From: an uncultured Paracoccaceae bacterium
GTDB lineage: Bacteria > Pseudomonadota > Alphaproteobacteria > Rhodobacterales > Rhodobacteraceae
Reading direction: 5' to 3'
DNA length: 54,297 nt
Assembly: GCA_937983405.1 (NCBI GenBank)
Contig: CALJZN010000084.1
Location: 1-54,297 of the forward strand
A program made the translations under genes and the position numbers. Positions 45,107-54,297 of the stretch are shown here, piece by piece; positions within the stretch are counted from its first letter, which is position 1, and each line of letters begins with the position of its first letter. The notes beneath the pieces were generated by a model that saw only the letters and a program-made list of their open reading frames with translations, was not told the DNA's origin and did no database searches.

Positions 45107-47134
45107 ATGATAGTTCCCCTGCGCCTTGCCTGCGCGACGGCGCTCACGCTTCTGGCGGCGGCGGCGCCGGCCGCCGCACAGTCCGGGCAGGTTGCCCTGC
45201 CCGCCGCGCCCGGCCCCGTGGCCAGCGGCGCCTGCGGCCAGCCGCTGGCCGCCACCTTCCGCTTTGCCGCACCCATCGACGTGGTGCCGGCCGAGCCCTT
45301 CGTCGCCCGAATCGCGCGGAACGAACCCGTCTATCTCGAGTTCGCGATCGCGGCAGGCACCCGCGTCGCGCTGCGCACCCGCGATTCCGGCGGCGACCCC
45401 TATCTGGTGCTGTTCGATACCGTCGGTCCGGTCACCTCGAACGACGACGGCGGCGGCGGCACCGACTCGCTGATCGACCAGGCGCTCGCCGCGGGCAGCT
45501 ACTGCGCGCAGGTCCGCCTGTATGGCGGCGGGATGGAGCCCGAGGTCTTCGTGACCCTCGACCTCGCCACCGGAGAGGCCGCGGCCGCACTGGCCGCGGT
45601 ATCGACCGGGGACGATGGCGGCGGCGACGCCACCCTGCCCGACGCCTGTTCGGACCCCGCGCTGACCGACGACATCGGCCCGGTCGGCGCCGGCATCGGC
45701 GCGCTGCTCTTCGCCGGCACGCTCCGGGACGGCCGCACCTCGGACTGGACCTTCGCGGTCACCGAAGGGCTGAGGTTGCAGTTCGATGCCCGCAGCCAGG
45801 CCTTCGACACCATCCTTGACCTTGTCGATGCTGCCGGCACCGTCCTCGACTCGAACGACGACGGCCCGAATGGCACCGACAGCCGGATCGCGGCCGACCT
45901 TGCCCCCGGCAGCTACTGCCTGCGGGTGACAAGCTATGGCGGCAACGGCGGCGCCTTCGAGCTTCTCGTCACCGACGAGCCCGAGGAGACCCCCTACGGC
46001 GGCGGCGATGCGGCGGCCTTCTGCGCCGACCCGCGCCTCACGTTCGACTTCGGCCGGCCGGTCGGCCCGGGCCTCGGCCTTGCCACGCTGTCGGGCTGGG
46101 TCGCGCCCGGGCTCTTCGAGGACTGGCGGCTGTCCGTCGTCGCCGCCACGCCGCTGCAGATCGACGCGCGCAGCGTCGAGTTCGACACCCTGATCGATCT
46201 TGCCGACGGCGAGGGCCAGTATCTCGACGGCAACGACGACGGACCCTCGGGCACCGACAGCCGTCTGGTCGTGGAACTTGACGAGGGCGAGTATTGCCTG
46301 CGGGTGCGCGGCTACGGCGGCAGCGGCGGCGCCTACGAGATCGCGCTGACCGACGCGCCCGAGGACGACGGAGCGGAGGGCGGCCGGGACGCGATGGCCT
46401 GCAGCGACCCGGCCTGGACCGACGATCTCGGCCGCGTCGTGGCCCCTGGCTTCGGCATCCTGCGCATCCCCGGCACGCTCGCCCCCGGCGCGCGGCAGGG
46501 CTGGTGGATGACGGTCGAGGGCGCGACCCCGCTGCAGTTCGACGCCTCGAGCCGCGACTTCGACACCGTGCTGACACTCCATGACGGGCAGGGCCGCCTT
46601 GTGGCCGAGAACGACGATGGCGACGCGGGCAGCGACAGCCGGCTGACCGAGACGCTGGCGCCGGGCGTCTACTGCCTGTCGCTGCGCAGCTGGGGCGGCG
46701 GCGGCACCGGCGCCTATCTCGTCGCGCTGACCGAACAGGACGAGGCGACGCTGCGGCGCGCGGCGATCGAGGCGGGCGAGATGATCCCCGGCCCCGACTC
46801 GGGCGTCGACATCGAGGATCTCGGCACGCTGGCCACCACGGTGCAGACGCAGCGCCTGTCGCAGGAGCGGACCAAGTGGCTGGCCTTCACGCTCGCCGAG
46901 GGCGGGCTGGTGCAGGCGCAGTCGAGCAGCCTGATCGGGGGCTTCACGCTGCGCCTCTACGATGCGGCCGGCACCCGGCTGGCCGAGGCCGAGAGCAGCG
47001 GCATCCTCAACGCGGCCTCGCTCTACCGCGAGCTGGCGCCGGGCCGCTATCTGATCGCGATGACGCTGGCGCCCGGGGCCGGGGGGCGCATCAACCTCCG
47101 CCAGGTCGTCCTGACCCGCTTCGTGCGGCCCTGA
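45107..47134 (+). CDS. Secreted protein with five tandem PPC-like repeats
   Basis: 675 residues with a Sec signal (LRLACATALTLLAAAAPAAA, cleaved near AQSGQ). Five repeats of about 125 residues follow, with the hallmark FDTxLDLxDxxGxxLxxNDDG then T-D-S and LAPGSYCLRV near residues 111, 251, 376 and 503. The last (FTLRLYDAAGTRLAEAESSG, about 628) lacks NDDG. This is the bacterial pre-peptidase C-terminal / DVUA0089-type beta-sandwich, and the Asp-rich turn probably binds calcium. Each repeat has two or more Cys for disulfides, except the last. Such domains are usually attached to proteases or adhesins; here there is no enzyme domain. ATG 45107 with GGGAG 8 nt upstream. Likely cell-surface or periplasmic. 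Confidence 0.88.
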   Translation: MIVPLRLACATALTLLAAAAPAAAQSGQVALPAAPGPVASGACGQPLAATFRFAAPIDVVPAEPFVARIARNEPVYLEFAIAAGTRVALRTRDSGGDPYLVLFDTVGPVTSNDDGGGGTDSLIDQALAAGSYCAQVRLYGGGMEPEVFVTLDLATGEAAAALAAVSTGDDGGGDATLPDACSDPALTDDIGPVGAGIGALLFAGTLRDGRTSDWTFAVTEGLRLQFDARSQAFDTILDLVDAAGTVLDSNDDGPNGTDSRIAADLAPGSYCLRVTSYGGNGGAFELLVTDEPEETPYGGGDAAAFCADPRLTFDFGRPVGPGLGLATLSGWVAPGLFEDWRLSVVAATPLQIDARSVEFDTLIDLADGEGQYLDGNDDGPSGTDSRLVVELDEGEYCLRVRGYGGSGGAYEIALTDAPEDDGAEGGRDAMACSDPAWTDDLGRVVAPGFGILRIPGTLAPGARQGWWMTVEGATPLQFDASSRDFDTVLTLHDGQGRLVAENDDGDAGSDSRLTETLAPGVYCLSLRSWGGGGTGAYLVALTEQDEATLRRAAIEAGEMIPGPDSGVDIEDLGTLATTVQTQRLSQERTKWLAFTLAEGGLVQAQSSSLIGGFTLRLYDAAGTRLAEAESSGILNAASLYRELAPGRYLIAMTLAPGAGGRINLRQVVLTRFVRP

Positions 47135-47140
47135 CGCGCG

Positions 47141-47169
47141 CGGGGGGGCCGCTGCGGCGGGCCCCCCCG
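47141..47169 (+). terminator. Perfect 10-bp GC hairpin downstream of the repeat protein
   Basis: cgggggggcc (47141-47150) pairs with ggcccccccg (47160-47169) around gctgcggcg. It starts 7 nt after the stop codon, the typical position of a terminator; no U run follows. It is about 150 nt from the convergent hemY stop. Confidence 0.6.
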
Positions 47170-47321
47170 GCAGGCCCCCCGTCGTACCGGTTCCGGCCGG
47201 CGGACGGCGCCGGCGCCGACGGACAGGGGCGTCCCGGTGCGGGGGCGCGCTGCCGGACTGCCGGACAGGGCCGGAGGGAGCTGGACGACAGGTCGGGGCC
47301 GCCGGCGGACCTTGCGGCAGG

Positions 47322-48815
47322 CTAGCCGCGCGGCGCCAGCGCGGAAACCGCCTCGGGTTCGGCGGACGCTTCGGCCGCGGCCGGCGGGGGGGCGGCCGGC
47401 GGGGGCGCGGCCGGCGGGGGGGCGGGTGGCGGGGCAGCGGGCTGGCCCACGATCAGCGGCAGCATCTCGGTCTGGGTCGGCGAGGGGCCCGCGCCCTCGG
47501 GCGGATCGGTCCAGGCCAGCGTGTCGAACGCGCCGCAGTTCTGGCAGACAGGTTGCCAGGCGGCATGGATGTTGTGGCACTTTTCGCACACCCATTGCGG
47601 CCCGCGCGGTGCGGTCAGCGCCCGCGCCAGCCAGCCGCGCACCACCGCGTCGTCGGCGCCCGTGCCGCGCTCGATCGCCGCCATGATGGTCAGCACCCGG
47701 GCGGTGGGCTTGGTCTCGGGCAGATCGCCCAGCGCCCGGCGCGCGGCCGGAAAGTCCTCGGCCGCGATCAGCAGCTCGGCCTTCAGCATCCGGGTCTCGG
47801 GGTGGTCCGGGTTGAGCTCGGTCAGGGTCGCAAAGCGCCTCAGGCGCTCGCGCGGGGTCTCGCCCGGGGCGATCTCGGCGAAGGCGGCGGCCAGATCGGG
47901 GTGCGGCTGTGCCTCCCACGCCTTGCGCAGCACCCGGGCGGCGTATTTCGGCTGCCCGGCCTCGATGTAGCCGCGCGCCGCCATCGCGGCGGCGGGGATC
48001 AGGTCGGGCGACTGCCGGTTGGCCGCGATCGCCGTCTCGCGCGCCTCGATCGAGTTACCCTCGGCAAAGACTTCGCGCGCCTCCTGCAGGGCCAGCACCG
48101 CGTCGCGGCGGCGGTAGACGTCGCGCGGCAGGCTGCCCGAGCGGATCTTGGCCGAGAGCGTGCCGCGCGCCCCCTTCCAGTCGTGCGCGCCGGCCTGGAG
48201 CCGCAGAAGGATGTCCTGCACCTCCTCGCTGCTCGGCCGCAGCTCGAAGGCCTTGCGCGCCAGCTCGAGCGCCATGGCGGTGTCGCCCGCGGCGAGCTTC
48301 TGCTTGAGGATCCCGCGCAGTCCGACGAAGCGCGTCCGGGGGTCGGCCAGCAGGCGCTTGTAGACCTCGGCCGCCTTTGCCGTCTCGCCCGCCAGTTCGG
48401 CCGCCTGCGCCGTGACAAGGTCGGTCAGCTCGGGCCGGCCCAGATAACGCTCGGCCCGGGCCGCCGCCGCCAGCGCCGCGCGCCCCTCGCCCGCGGCGAT
48501 GGCCAGCAGGCTTTCGGCCAGCGCCTGCTGCCCCTTGCGCTCGCGGTTGCGAAAGAGGTAGCGGGAAACCGCCGTCTCGTCCCCGTTGAGGAACCGCAGC
48601 ACCGCCACCGTCAGCCCCGTGGCGCGCAGCAGCAGCCACAGGCCCAGCATCAGCAGCGCCGCCAGCACCACCGCCTGCAGCGGGCCGAGGGTAAGCTCCA
48701 CCCCGCCGGCGGCGATGCGCACCCCCTCGCCGCTGTCGATCATCAGGCCGAACGCCCAGGTCAGGCCGGCGACCGCCGCGAGGAACAGAAAGACCTTCAG
48801 AAGCAGCCAGATCAT
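47322..48815 (-). CDS. hemY: HemY_N-domain TPR membrane protein
   Basis: 497 residues. The HemY_N region has two membrane helices (LLKVFLFLAAVAGLTWAFGL and AVVLAALLMLGLWLLLRATG) flanking GVELTLGPLQ. Several TPR helices follow (about 130-400; ELARKAFELRPSSEEVQDIL, ARKVLRKAWEAQPHPDLAAA-like). Near residue 420 comes a zinc-ribbon-like knuckle WVCEKCHNIHAAWQPVCQNC. The tail is Pro-Ala-rich. This is not protoporphyrinogen oxidase but the membrane protein encoded next to hemD in many alphaproteobacteria, possibly linked to haem-synthesis enzymes. ATG 48815. It follows the Mic60-like gene with 11 nt between. Confidence 0.9.
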   Translation of the reverse strand: MIWLLLKVFLFLAAVAGLTWAFGLMIDSGEGVRIAAGGVELTLGPLQAVVLAALLMLGLWLLLRATGLTVAVLRFLNGDETAVSRYLFRNRERKGQQALAESLLAIAAGEGRAALAAAARAERYLGRPELTDLVTAQAAELAGETAKAAEVYKRLLADPRTRFVGLRGILKQKLAAGDTAMALELARKAFELRPSSEEVQDILLRLQAGAHDWKGARGTLSAKIRSGSLPRDVYRRRDAVLALQEAREVFAEGNSIEARETAIAANRQSPDLIPAAAMAARGYIEAGQPKYAARVLRKAWEAQPHPDLAAAFAEIAPGETPRERLRRFATLTELNPDHPETRMLKAELLIAAEDFPAARRALGDLPETKPTARVLTIMAAIERGTGADDAVVRGWLARALTAPRGPQWVCEKCHNIHAAWQPVCQNCGAFDTLAWTDPPEGAGPSPTQTEMLPLIVGQPAAPPPAPPPAAPPPAAPPPAAAEASAEPEAVSALAPRG

Positions 48816-48826
48816 CGCATGCGTCC

Positions 48827-50716
48827 TCAGCGGGGCCGGAGCGCCTGGGCAAGCGCGGCGGCGGCGGAAAGGGCCTCGGCCCGGGCCTCGGCGGCGGCGA
48901 TCCAGCCGGCAAGGGGGGCGCGGGCGGGCGCGGGCAGGGCGCCAAGCCCGGCCAGCGCCGCACCCAGATCGCCCGCGCGCAGCGCCGCCTCGGCCCGCGA
49001 CAGCACGGCGTCGGCATCATCGCCCTCGCGCGGGGCCAGCGAGCGCAGGCCGACCTGCGCCTTGGCCCAGGCCAGGATACGGGCCAGCGGCGCGTCGGGC
49101 GGGGCCGCGGCCTGCCGCGCGGCCGCGAGCGCGGCGCGGGCGGCGTCGGGGAAGGCGGCCTGCAGGGTCGCGAGCGTGGCGACCCCGCCGGACTGCGCCG
49201 CCAGCCGGGCCGGCACCTCGACCCCCGCGGCGGCAAGATCCGCAAGCGCCGGGGCAAGCGCGCTGCCGTCGGCCAGCGCCGCCTCGAGCCGCGCCAGCGC
49301 CGACAGCGCCGCCGCGGTCCGCGTCGCGGCGGCCAGCCGGTCGCGCTCGGCCGCGAGGCGGGCGCGCTGGGCCTCGGCCTCGGCCGCGGCGGCGCGGCGG
49401 GCGTCCTCGGCCGCGGCGGCGGCGATGCGGCGCGCCTCCTCGCCGGCGGCGGCGATCTGGTCGCGCAACGTCGCGTCGCGGGCCTCGAGCGCGGCGATGC
49501 GCGCCTCGATCCGGGCGATCTCGGCCGCCACCGTCGCCCCGAGCGCCGCGGTCGCCTCGGCCCGCTGCCCGGCCTCGGCCGACAGGGCGAGCGCGAGCGC
49601 GCCGACCTCGGCACGCAGGGCGGCGAGCGCCCCGGCCTCCGCCCCGGCTCCCGCTCCCGCCTCGGCTGCCGCGGCGCCGGGCTCTGCCGCGGGGCGGGCC
49701 GCCAGCGCGTCGAGCCGCACAGCCAAGGCGGCCAGCGCCGCCCGGGTCTCGGGGTCGGGCCCGGCGGGGGCTGCGGCCTCGAGCGCGGCAACGCGCGCCG
49801 AAAGCGCCTCGGCCGCAGCGCGGGCCGCCGCCGCCTCTTGCACCGCGGTGCCGTCGTCGCGGGCGGCCTCGGCCGCGGTCAGCGCGGCCGCGGCGCGGGC
49901 CTGCGCCTCGGCGGCCTGCGCGGCGGCGGCCTCGCCCCGGGCGAGCGCGTCGCGCGCCAGAGCGGCAGCGGCGTCGGCGCGCGCCGCGGCGGCGGCCAGC
50001 GCGGCCTCGGCCCGGGCCAGCCGGTCGGCCATCGCGGCCGCATCGTTGGCAAGCGGCCAGTCGGGCGGCACCGGGGCGCGGCCGGCGACATAGCCCACTG
50101 CGGCCGCGACAAGGAGCGTGAGCAGCGCAAGGAGGACGCCGCCGCGCCGGCGCAGGGCAGGCGGGGCGGCCGGCCCGGGCGATGGCGGGGAGGGCGCCGA
50201 CGAAGGCGCGGCCGCGGCCTCGCCCACGGCCGGTGCGGCGGCCTCGCCCATGGCCGGTGCGGCGGCCCCGGGGGGTGCGGCCATCCGGTCCGGGGCCGCG
50301 GGGTCTGCCGCGGCCGGCGCGGCCGCGGCGGGGTCGGCGGCGCCCGGGGCGTCGGCAGGGGCGTCGGCAGGATCGGCGCCCGGGGCGTCGGCAGGGGCGT
50401 GCGGCTGCGCTGGGTCGGCGTCCGCCGGTCCGAAGGCCCCGGGCTCTGCCGCGGCGGCGGGCGGCTGGTCCGGCCCGGGCGGTGGCGGCTGCACGGGCGC
50501 AGAGCCGTCGCCGGCCGCCTCGGCCGGCAGCAGGCTCGCGCCGGGCGTCTCGACAGGGTCGGCGGTGCCCGGGGCGGCCGCCTCGGGGGCCGGTCCAGCC
50601 GGCCCGCCGGCAGGGCCGGCGCTGTCGCCCGGACCGTCGGACGCGGGCGCGCCGTCGGCGGGCGCCTTGCCGTTGCGGGCGGTCTTCGCTGCTGTGGGTC
50701 GTGTCGTCCTGGCCAA
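48827..50716 (-). CDS. Mic60/mitofilin-like coiled-coil membrane protein (COG4223)
   Basis: About 629 residues from TTG 50716, chosen because GGAGGG lies 3-4 nt upstream and the frame upstream is stopped. The first 190 residues are Pro/Ala/Asp-rich and likely disordered. One transmembrane helix (GGVLLALLTLLVAAAVGYVA, about 190-210) anchors a long alanine-rich coiled coil. The C-terminal mitofilin-like helical region begins with AALSALARLEAALADGSALA and ends LAGWIAAAEARAEALSAAAA. By synteny (hemD upstream, hemY downstream) it matches the alphaproteobacterial Mic60 homologue, which shapes intracytoplasmic membranes in related photosynthetic species. Extreme Ala and Pro content reflects the very high GC. 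Confidence 0.85.
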   Translation of the reverse strand: MARTTRPTAAKTARNGKAPADGAPASDGPGDSAGPAGGPAGPAPEAAAPGTADPVETPGASLLPAEAAGDGSAPVQPPPPGPDQPPAAAAEPGAFGPADADPAQPHAPADAPGADPADAPADAPGAADPAAAAPAAADPAAPDRMAAPPGAAAPAMGEAAAPAVGEAAAAPSSAPSPPSPGPAAPPALRRRGGVLLALLTLLVAAAVGYVAGRAPVPPDWPLANDAAAMADRLARAEAALAAAAARADAAAALARDALARGEAAAAQAAEAQARAAAALTAAEAARDDGTAVQEAAAARAAAEALSARVAALEAAAPAGPDPETRAALAALAVRLDALAARPAAEPGAAAAEAGAGAGAEAGALAALRAEVGALALALSAEAGQRAEATAALGATVAAEIARIEARIAALEARDATLRDQIAAAGEEARRIAAAAAEDARRAAAAEAEAQRARLAAERDRLAAATRTAAALSALARLEAALADGSALAPALADLAAAGVEVPARLAAQSGGVATLATLQAAFPDAARAALAAARQAAAPPDAPLARILAWAKAQVGLRSLAPREGDDADAVLSRAEAALRAGDLGAALAGLGALPAPARAPLAGWIAAAEARAEALSAAAALAQALRPR

Positions 50717-50817
50717 GGGACCCTCCGCTACCCAGCGGCCCGCCGCGGCGCGCCTTTCGATGGCTGCCCGGCCACCCGACTGACAGATTCGGACCTTAGC
50801 CGCTCGGGCCGCGCCCC

Positions 50818-51534
50818 TCAAGCTGCGGGGTCCGCGGCAAACAGCCGGGCGAGCGCGGCCAGCATCCCCGCGCCGTCGGGCGTGGGCGCCAGCTCGAGCG
50901 GGCCGAGGCCCGCCGCCCGCCAGCCCTCGGCCGCGGCCGGGCTGATCGCGGCCGCGGAAAGCGGCGCCCGCGCGCCCGCGACGGCGGCCACCAGCAGCGC
51001 GGCCGAGCGCGGAGAGAACAGCGCGGCCGCCACGGGCCGGGTGCCTTGCAGCAGCGCCTGCCCCGCGGCCGACAGCGGGCGGGCCGGCTGGGCGTAGACC
51101 ACGACCTCGGCCGCCGGCACCCCCGCCGCCGCAAGCCGCGCCGCAAGGTCGCCCCGCGCATGAGCGCCGCGGGCGTGCAAAAGCGGCCCCGCCGGCCGCC
51201 GGGCCAAAAGCTGCGCCAGCAGCGCCTCGGCATCGGGCGCCACCGCCTGCACCGCAAACCCCGCCGCCCGCGCCGCCGCCGCCGTGCGCCCGCCCACGCA
51301 CCAGGCGTCCAGCCCGCGCCGGGGGTCGCCCGCGCCGAAGTGCCCCGGCGCCTCGGCCGAGGTGAAGATCAGCCCCGCCGCCGGCAGACCGGGGGGGAAG
51401 GCCACCGCCTCGATCTCCATCAGCGGCGCCACAACCACCTCGAGCCCCGGAAACCGCGCCCGCGCCGCCGCGGCGAAGCCGGCCGATGCGGCCGCGGGTC
51501 GGGTCAGCAGCAGCGTGGGCAGGGTGCGTTGCAT
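50818..51534 (-). CDS. hemD: Uroporphyrinogen-III synthase
   Basis: 238-residue HemD, which closes and inverts hydroxymethylbilane to uroporphyrinogen III. The family is variable, but [20 protein letters not shown] at the start, [40 protein letters not shown] and [20 protein letters not shown] in the second lobe follow the HemD pattern. ATG 51534. It is divergent from tsaD and upstream of the Mic60-like and hemY genes, the usual alphaproteobacterial context. hemC is not adjacent. No cysteine or metal ligand is needed for activity. Confidence 0.9.
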   Translation of the reverse strand: MQRTLPTLLLTRPAAASAGFAAAARARFPGLEVVVAPLMEIEAVAFPPGLPAAGLIFTSAEAPGHFGAGDPRRGLDAWCVGGRTAAAARAAGFAVQAVAPDAEALLAQLLARRPAGPLLHARGAHARGDLAARLAAAGVPAAEVVVYAQPARPLSAAGQALLQGTRPVAAALFSPRSAALLVAAVAGARAPLSAAAISPAAAEGWRAAGLGPLELAPTPDGAGMLAALARLFAADPAA

Positions 51535-51616
51535 GGGCACGGCCCCGGTGGTACCTGCTCGGGGCCTGCCGCGCAACGCCGCGCGGGCGTCCCGGCACCG
51601 GCGCGATGGGGGGCGG

Positions 51617-52699
51617 ATGGACGGCGCGCTGACCTTCCTCGGCATCGAGACGAGCTGCGACGACACCGCCGCCGCCGTGGTCCGGTCTGTCCCGGGCGGG
51701 CCGGGCGCGATCCTGTCGTCGGTCGTCCTGGGCCAGGCGGCGCTGCATGCGGCCTTCGGCGGCGTGGTGCCCGAGATCGCGGCGCGCGCCCATGCCGAGA
51801 AGGCCGACCTTGCGGTGGAGGCGGCGCTGGCGCAGGCAGGCACGGGCCTCGGGGCGCTGGACGGCATCGCGGTGACCTCGGGGCCGGGGCTGATCGGCGG
51901 GCTGCTGGCCGGGGTGATGCTGGCGCGCGGGCTTGCCGCGGCCACGGGGCTGCCGGTGATCGGGGTCAACCACCTTGCCGCCCATGCGCTGACGCCGCGG
52001 TTGACCGAGGGGCTGGCCTTTCCCTATCTCGTCCTGCTGGTCTCGGGCGGGCATGCGCAGTTCCTGCGCGCGCAGGGCACCTCGGCCTTCGCCCGGCTGG
52101 GCGGCACGATCGACGACGCGCCGGGCGAGGCCTTTGACAAGGTGGCCAAGCTTCTCGGCCTGCCCCAGCCCGGCGGCCCGAGCGTGGAGGCCGAGGCGGC
52201 CAAGGGCGACCCCGCGCGCTTTGCCCTGCCGCGCCCGCTCTTGGACCGGCCGGGCTGCGAGCTGTCGTTCTCGGGCCTCAAGACGGCGGTGCTGCGCGCC
52301 CGCGACGGGCTGGTGGCGGCGCAGGGCGGGCTGACGGAGGCCGACCGCGCCGACCTCTGCGCCGCCTTCCAGGCGGCGGTGGCCGAGGTGCTGGCCGAAA
52401 AGACCCGCCGCGCGCTGGCCGCCGCCGGGACGGGCGCGCTTGCGGTGGCCGGCGGGGTGGCCGCCAACGGCACAATCCGCGCGGCGCTGCAGGCGGTGGC
52501 CGAGGCGGCCGGCGCGCGCTTTCTCGCCCCGCCGCTGGCGCTGTGCACCGACAACGGCGCCATGGTCGCCTTCGCCGGGGCCGAGCGCTGGCGCGAGGGG
52601 GCGCAGAGCGGCGACGACCTTGCCGCCCGGCCGCGCTGGCCGCTCGATGCCGCAAGTCCCGCCATGCTGGGCGGCGGCAAGAAGGGGGCCAAGGCGTGA
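51617..52699 (+). CDS. tsaD: tRNA N6-adenosine threonylcarbamoyltransferase
   Basis: 360-residue TsaD, which transfers the threonylcarbamoyl group to A37 of tRNAs that read ANN codons, with TsaB and Tsa[21 protein letters not shown] is the N-terminal nucleotide motif, [20 protein letters not shown] and [16 protein letters not shown] (H-x-x-x-H) hold the metal site, and [10 protein letters not shown] and [20 protein letters not shown] the second lobe. ATG 51617 follows a G-rich Shine-Dalgarno stretch. The stop overlaps the gpsA GTG. An essential gene. Confidence 0.97.
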   Translation: MDGALTFLGIETSCDDTAAAVVRSVPGGPGAILSSVVLGQAALHAAFGGVVPEIAARAHAEKADLAVEAALAQAGTGLGALDGIAVTSGPGLIGGLLAGVMLARGLAAATGLPVIGVNHLAAHALTPRLTEGLAFPYLVLLVSGGHAQFLRAQGTSAFARLGGTIDDAPGEAFDKVAKLLGLPQPGGPSVEAEAAKGDPARFALPRPLLDRPGCELSFSGLKTAVLRARDGLVAAQGGLTEADRADLCAAFQAAVAEVLAEKTRRALAAAGTGALAVAGGVAANGTIRAALQAVAEAAGARFLAPPLALCTDNGAMVAFAGAERWREGAQSGDDLAARPRWPLDAASPAMLGGGKKGAKA

Positions 52700-53655
52700 C
52701 GCTGCCGGTCGCCGTTCTGGGCGGCGGCGCTTTCGGCACGGCGCTGGCTGTCGCGCTGGCGCAGGCAGGTCCGGTCACGCTGTGGGCGCGCGACGCCGCG
52801 GCCATTGCAGCGGCGGGCGAGAACCGCCGCCGCCTGCCCGGCATTCCGCTGCCCGCCGCAGTCACGGTCACCGACGACCTTGCCTGCGCCGCGGCCGCGC
52901 CCGTCCTGCTGCTCGCGTTGCCGATGCAGGCGCTGGCGGGGTTTCTGGCCGACCAGGCCGCGCGGCTGGAGGGGCGCGCGCTGGTGGCCTGCTGCAAGGG
53001 CCTCGAGCTTGCCACCGGCGCGGGGGCGACGGCGCTGATCGCCCGCGCCTGCCCGGCGGCCACCCCCGCGGTGCTGACCGGCCCCGCCTTTGCTGCCGAC
53101 GTCGCCCGCGGCCTGCCCGCGGCGCTGACGCTGGCCTGCCGCGACCCGGCGGCGGGCGAGCGGCTGCAGGCGCGCCTGGCCACCCCCGCCCTGCGGCTTT
53201 ACCGCAGCACCGACACCACCGGGGCCGAGCTTGGCGGGGCGCTGAAGAACGTGGTGGCGATCGCGGCCGGCATCGCCATCGGCGCGGGGCTGGGCGAAAG
53301 CGCGCGCGCGGCGCTGGTCACGCGGGGCTATGCCGAGATGCTGCGCCTGGCGCTGGCCCTCGGCGCCCGGGCCGAGACGCTCGCCGGCCTGTCGGGCCTG
53401 GGCGATCTGGTGCTGACGGCGACATCCGAGCGGTCGCGCAACTTCGCCCACGGCCGGGCGCTGGGCGAGGGGCGCGCGCCGGACCCCGCCGCGACGGTCG
53501 AGGGCGTGGCCACGGCCCGGGCCCTGCCGGCGCTGGCCGCGCGGCTGGGGGTCGAGATGCCGGTGGCCGCGACGGTCGATCTGGTCTGCCGCGGCCGCCT
53601 TTCGGTCGGGGCGGCCGCCGAGCGCCTGCTGGCCCGGCCGCTGAAACCCGAGTAG
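52696..53655 (+). CDS. gpsA: NAD(P)H-dependent glycerol-3-phosphate dehydrogenase
   Basis: 319-residue GpsA, which reduces dihydroxyacetone phosphate to sn-glycerol-3-phosphate for phospholipid synthesis. [20 protein letters not shown] is the Rossmann start, [40 protein letters not shown] and [20 protein letters not shown] with the catalytic Lys follow, and [20 protein letters not shown] is the C-terminal helix motif. Start GTG 52696 overlaps the tsaD stop by 4 bases. No membrane segments, cytosolic. Confidence 0.97.
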   Translation: MTLPVAVLGGGAFGTALAVALAQAGPVTLWARDAAAIAAAGENRRRLPGIPLPAAVTVTDDLACAAAAPVLLLALPMQALAGFLADQAARLEGRALVACCKGLELATGAGATALIARACPAATPAVLTGPAFAADVARGLPAALTLACRDPAAGERLQARLATPALRLYRSTDTTGAELGGALKNVVAIAAGIAIGAGLGESARAALVTRGYAEMLRLALALGARAETLAGLSGLGDLVLTATSERSRNFAHGRALGEGRAPDPAATVEGVATARALPALAARLGVEMPVAATVDLVCRGRLSVGAAAERLLARPLKPE

Positions 53656-53741
53656 GCGGCGGGTTCCGGGCGGCGCCTGCGCTTGCGTCCCGAAGGCGGA
53701 CAGGGCAAGCCTCGGCAGCGGCAGGACCGGAGCAGCGACCC

Positions 53742-54155
53742 ATGGCCTACTGGCTTTTCAAGTCCGAACCCGACGTCTGGAGCTGGGAGCAGCAGGTCGC
53801 CAGGGGGGCCGAGGGCGAGCCGTGGACCGGGGTGCGCAACTATCAGGCGCGCAACCACATGCGCGCGATGGCGGTGGGCGACCTCGGGTTCTTCTACCAC
53901 TCCAACATCGGCAAGGCGGTGGTCGGCATCGTCGAGGTGATCGCCCCGGTCCGCCCCGATCCCACGACCGACGATCCGCGCTGGGACTGCGTGACGGTGC
54001 GCGCCCTCCGCCCGCTGCCCCGGCCGGTGAGCCTCGGCCAGATCAAGGCCGACCCGCGGCTGGCGCAGATGCTCCTCGTGACCCATTCGCGGCTGTCGGT
54101 GCAGCCGGTGACGGCCGGGGAATGGGCGGTGGTCTGCGCCCTGGGCGGGCTCTGA
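53742..54155 (+). CDS. EVE-domain protein
   Basis: 137-residue EVE domain (PUA-like fold): MAYWLFKSEPDVWSWEQQVA, TGVRNYQARNHMRAMAVGDL, FFYHSNIGKAVVGIVEVIAP and a C-terminal LLVTHSRLSVQPVTAGEWAV. EVE proteins bind modified bases, such as methylcytosine, or tRNA-related modifications. Its location next to tsaD and gpsA is conserved in many alphaproteobacteria. ATG 53742, 86 nt after gpsA. It is the last gene in the window; 142 GC-rich bases follow without recognised features. Confidence 0.95.
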   Translation: MAYWLFKSEPDVWSWEQQVARGAEGEPWTGVRNYQARNHMRAMAVGDLGFFYHSNIGKAVVGIVEVIAPVRPDPTTDDPRWDCVTVRALRPLPRPVSLGQIKADPRLAQMLLVTHSRLSVQPVTAGEWAVVCALGGL

Positions 54156-54297
54156 CCGCGCGGGCCCGCCGCACCGCGGCCGCCGCGGCGGGCGGCGCCG
54201 GCGCCGGCGGACGGGATCGCACCGTCTCTCTCCTGTCTCTGCCCCGCGGTTGGGGGGCGCGGCGGGCGCGGCCGGCCGCCATCCCCGCCGGCCGCGG

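Overview
The window is about 54 kb of very GC-rich DNA whose gene content and synteny point to an alphaproteobacterium of the Rhodobacterales (Rhodobacteraceae-like). Pointers are a tsaD-gpsA-EVE block divergent from hemD / Mic60-like / hemY, the glcDEF genes, a DUF6525 protein, an AztD-type zinc chaperone, and a MoxR-DUF58-DUF4159 membrane cluster. No rRNA, tRNA or CRISPR array was seen.

Region by region. (1) 1-5.7 kb is a decaying catabolic island: the end of an IS5-type transposase, an L-rhamnonate-dehydratase-like enolase that seems to have lost its ATG, then two permeases, an ATPase and an amidohydrolase. These four form an operon that still has ATGA/GTGA junctions, but every one carries frameshifts or nonsense codons. 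A thiolase N-terminal stub and two copies of an AT-rich palindrome follow. (2) 5.8-11.5 kb: a STAS / histidine-kinase-like ATPase partner-switching pair, gamma-glutamyltransferase, a secreted GYF_2 protein, HspQ, a transglycosylase-like lipoprotein and a rhodanese. (3) 11.6-17.2 kb (minus): an intact five-gene dipeptide/oligopeptide-type ABC transporter, with a strong hairpin after the binding-protein gene. (4) 18-23.3 kb: a pyruvyltransferase-family protein, a 1-Cys peroxiredoxin, DUF6525, AztD and an acyl-CoA synthetase. (5) 23.4-30.2 kb (minus): the overlapping operon moxR-DUF58-DUF4159-DUF1355-like, divergent from DUF1285-deoD. (6) 31.7-39.2 kb: hydrolases, two aldehyde dehydrogenases (one GabD-like), an SDR, a P1-family peptidase and a secreted protein. 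(7) 39.4-44.9 kb (minus): an IbpA-type small heat-shock gene with an apparent RpoH promoter and a ROSE-like RNA thermometer, a trypsin-like protease, and the glycolate oxidase genes glcDEF. (8) 45-54.2 kb: a secreted protein with five tandem PPC-like repeats, then the conserved hemY / Mic60-like / hemD block divergent from tsaD-gpsA and an EVE-domain gene.

The clearest regulatory signal is the hsp20 leader at 39913-40043: a promoter of the heat-shock sigma type, two hairpins that each bury a Shine-Dalgarno sequence, and a UCGCU anti-SD with a bulged G as in ROSE elements. The clearest genome-evolution signal is the broken ABC/amidohydrolase operon. Its ATPase carries two amber codons, both at positions where this family normally has tyrosine.
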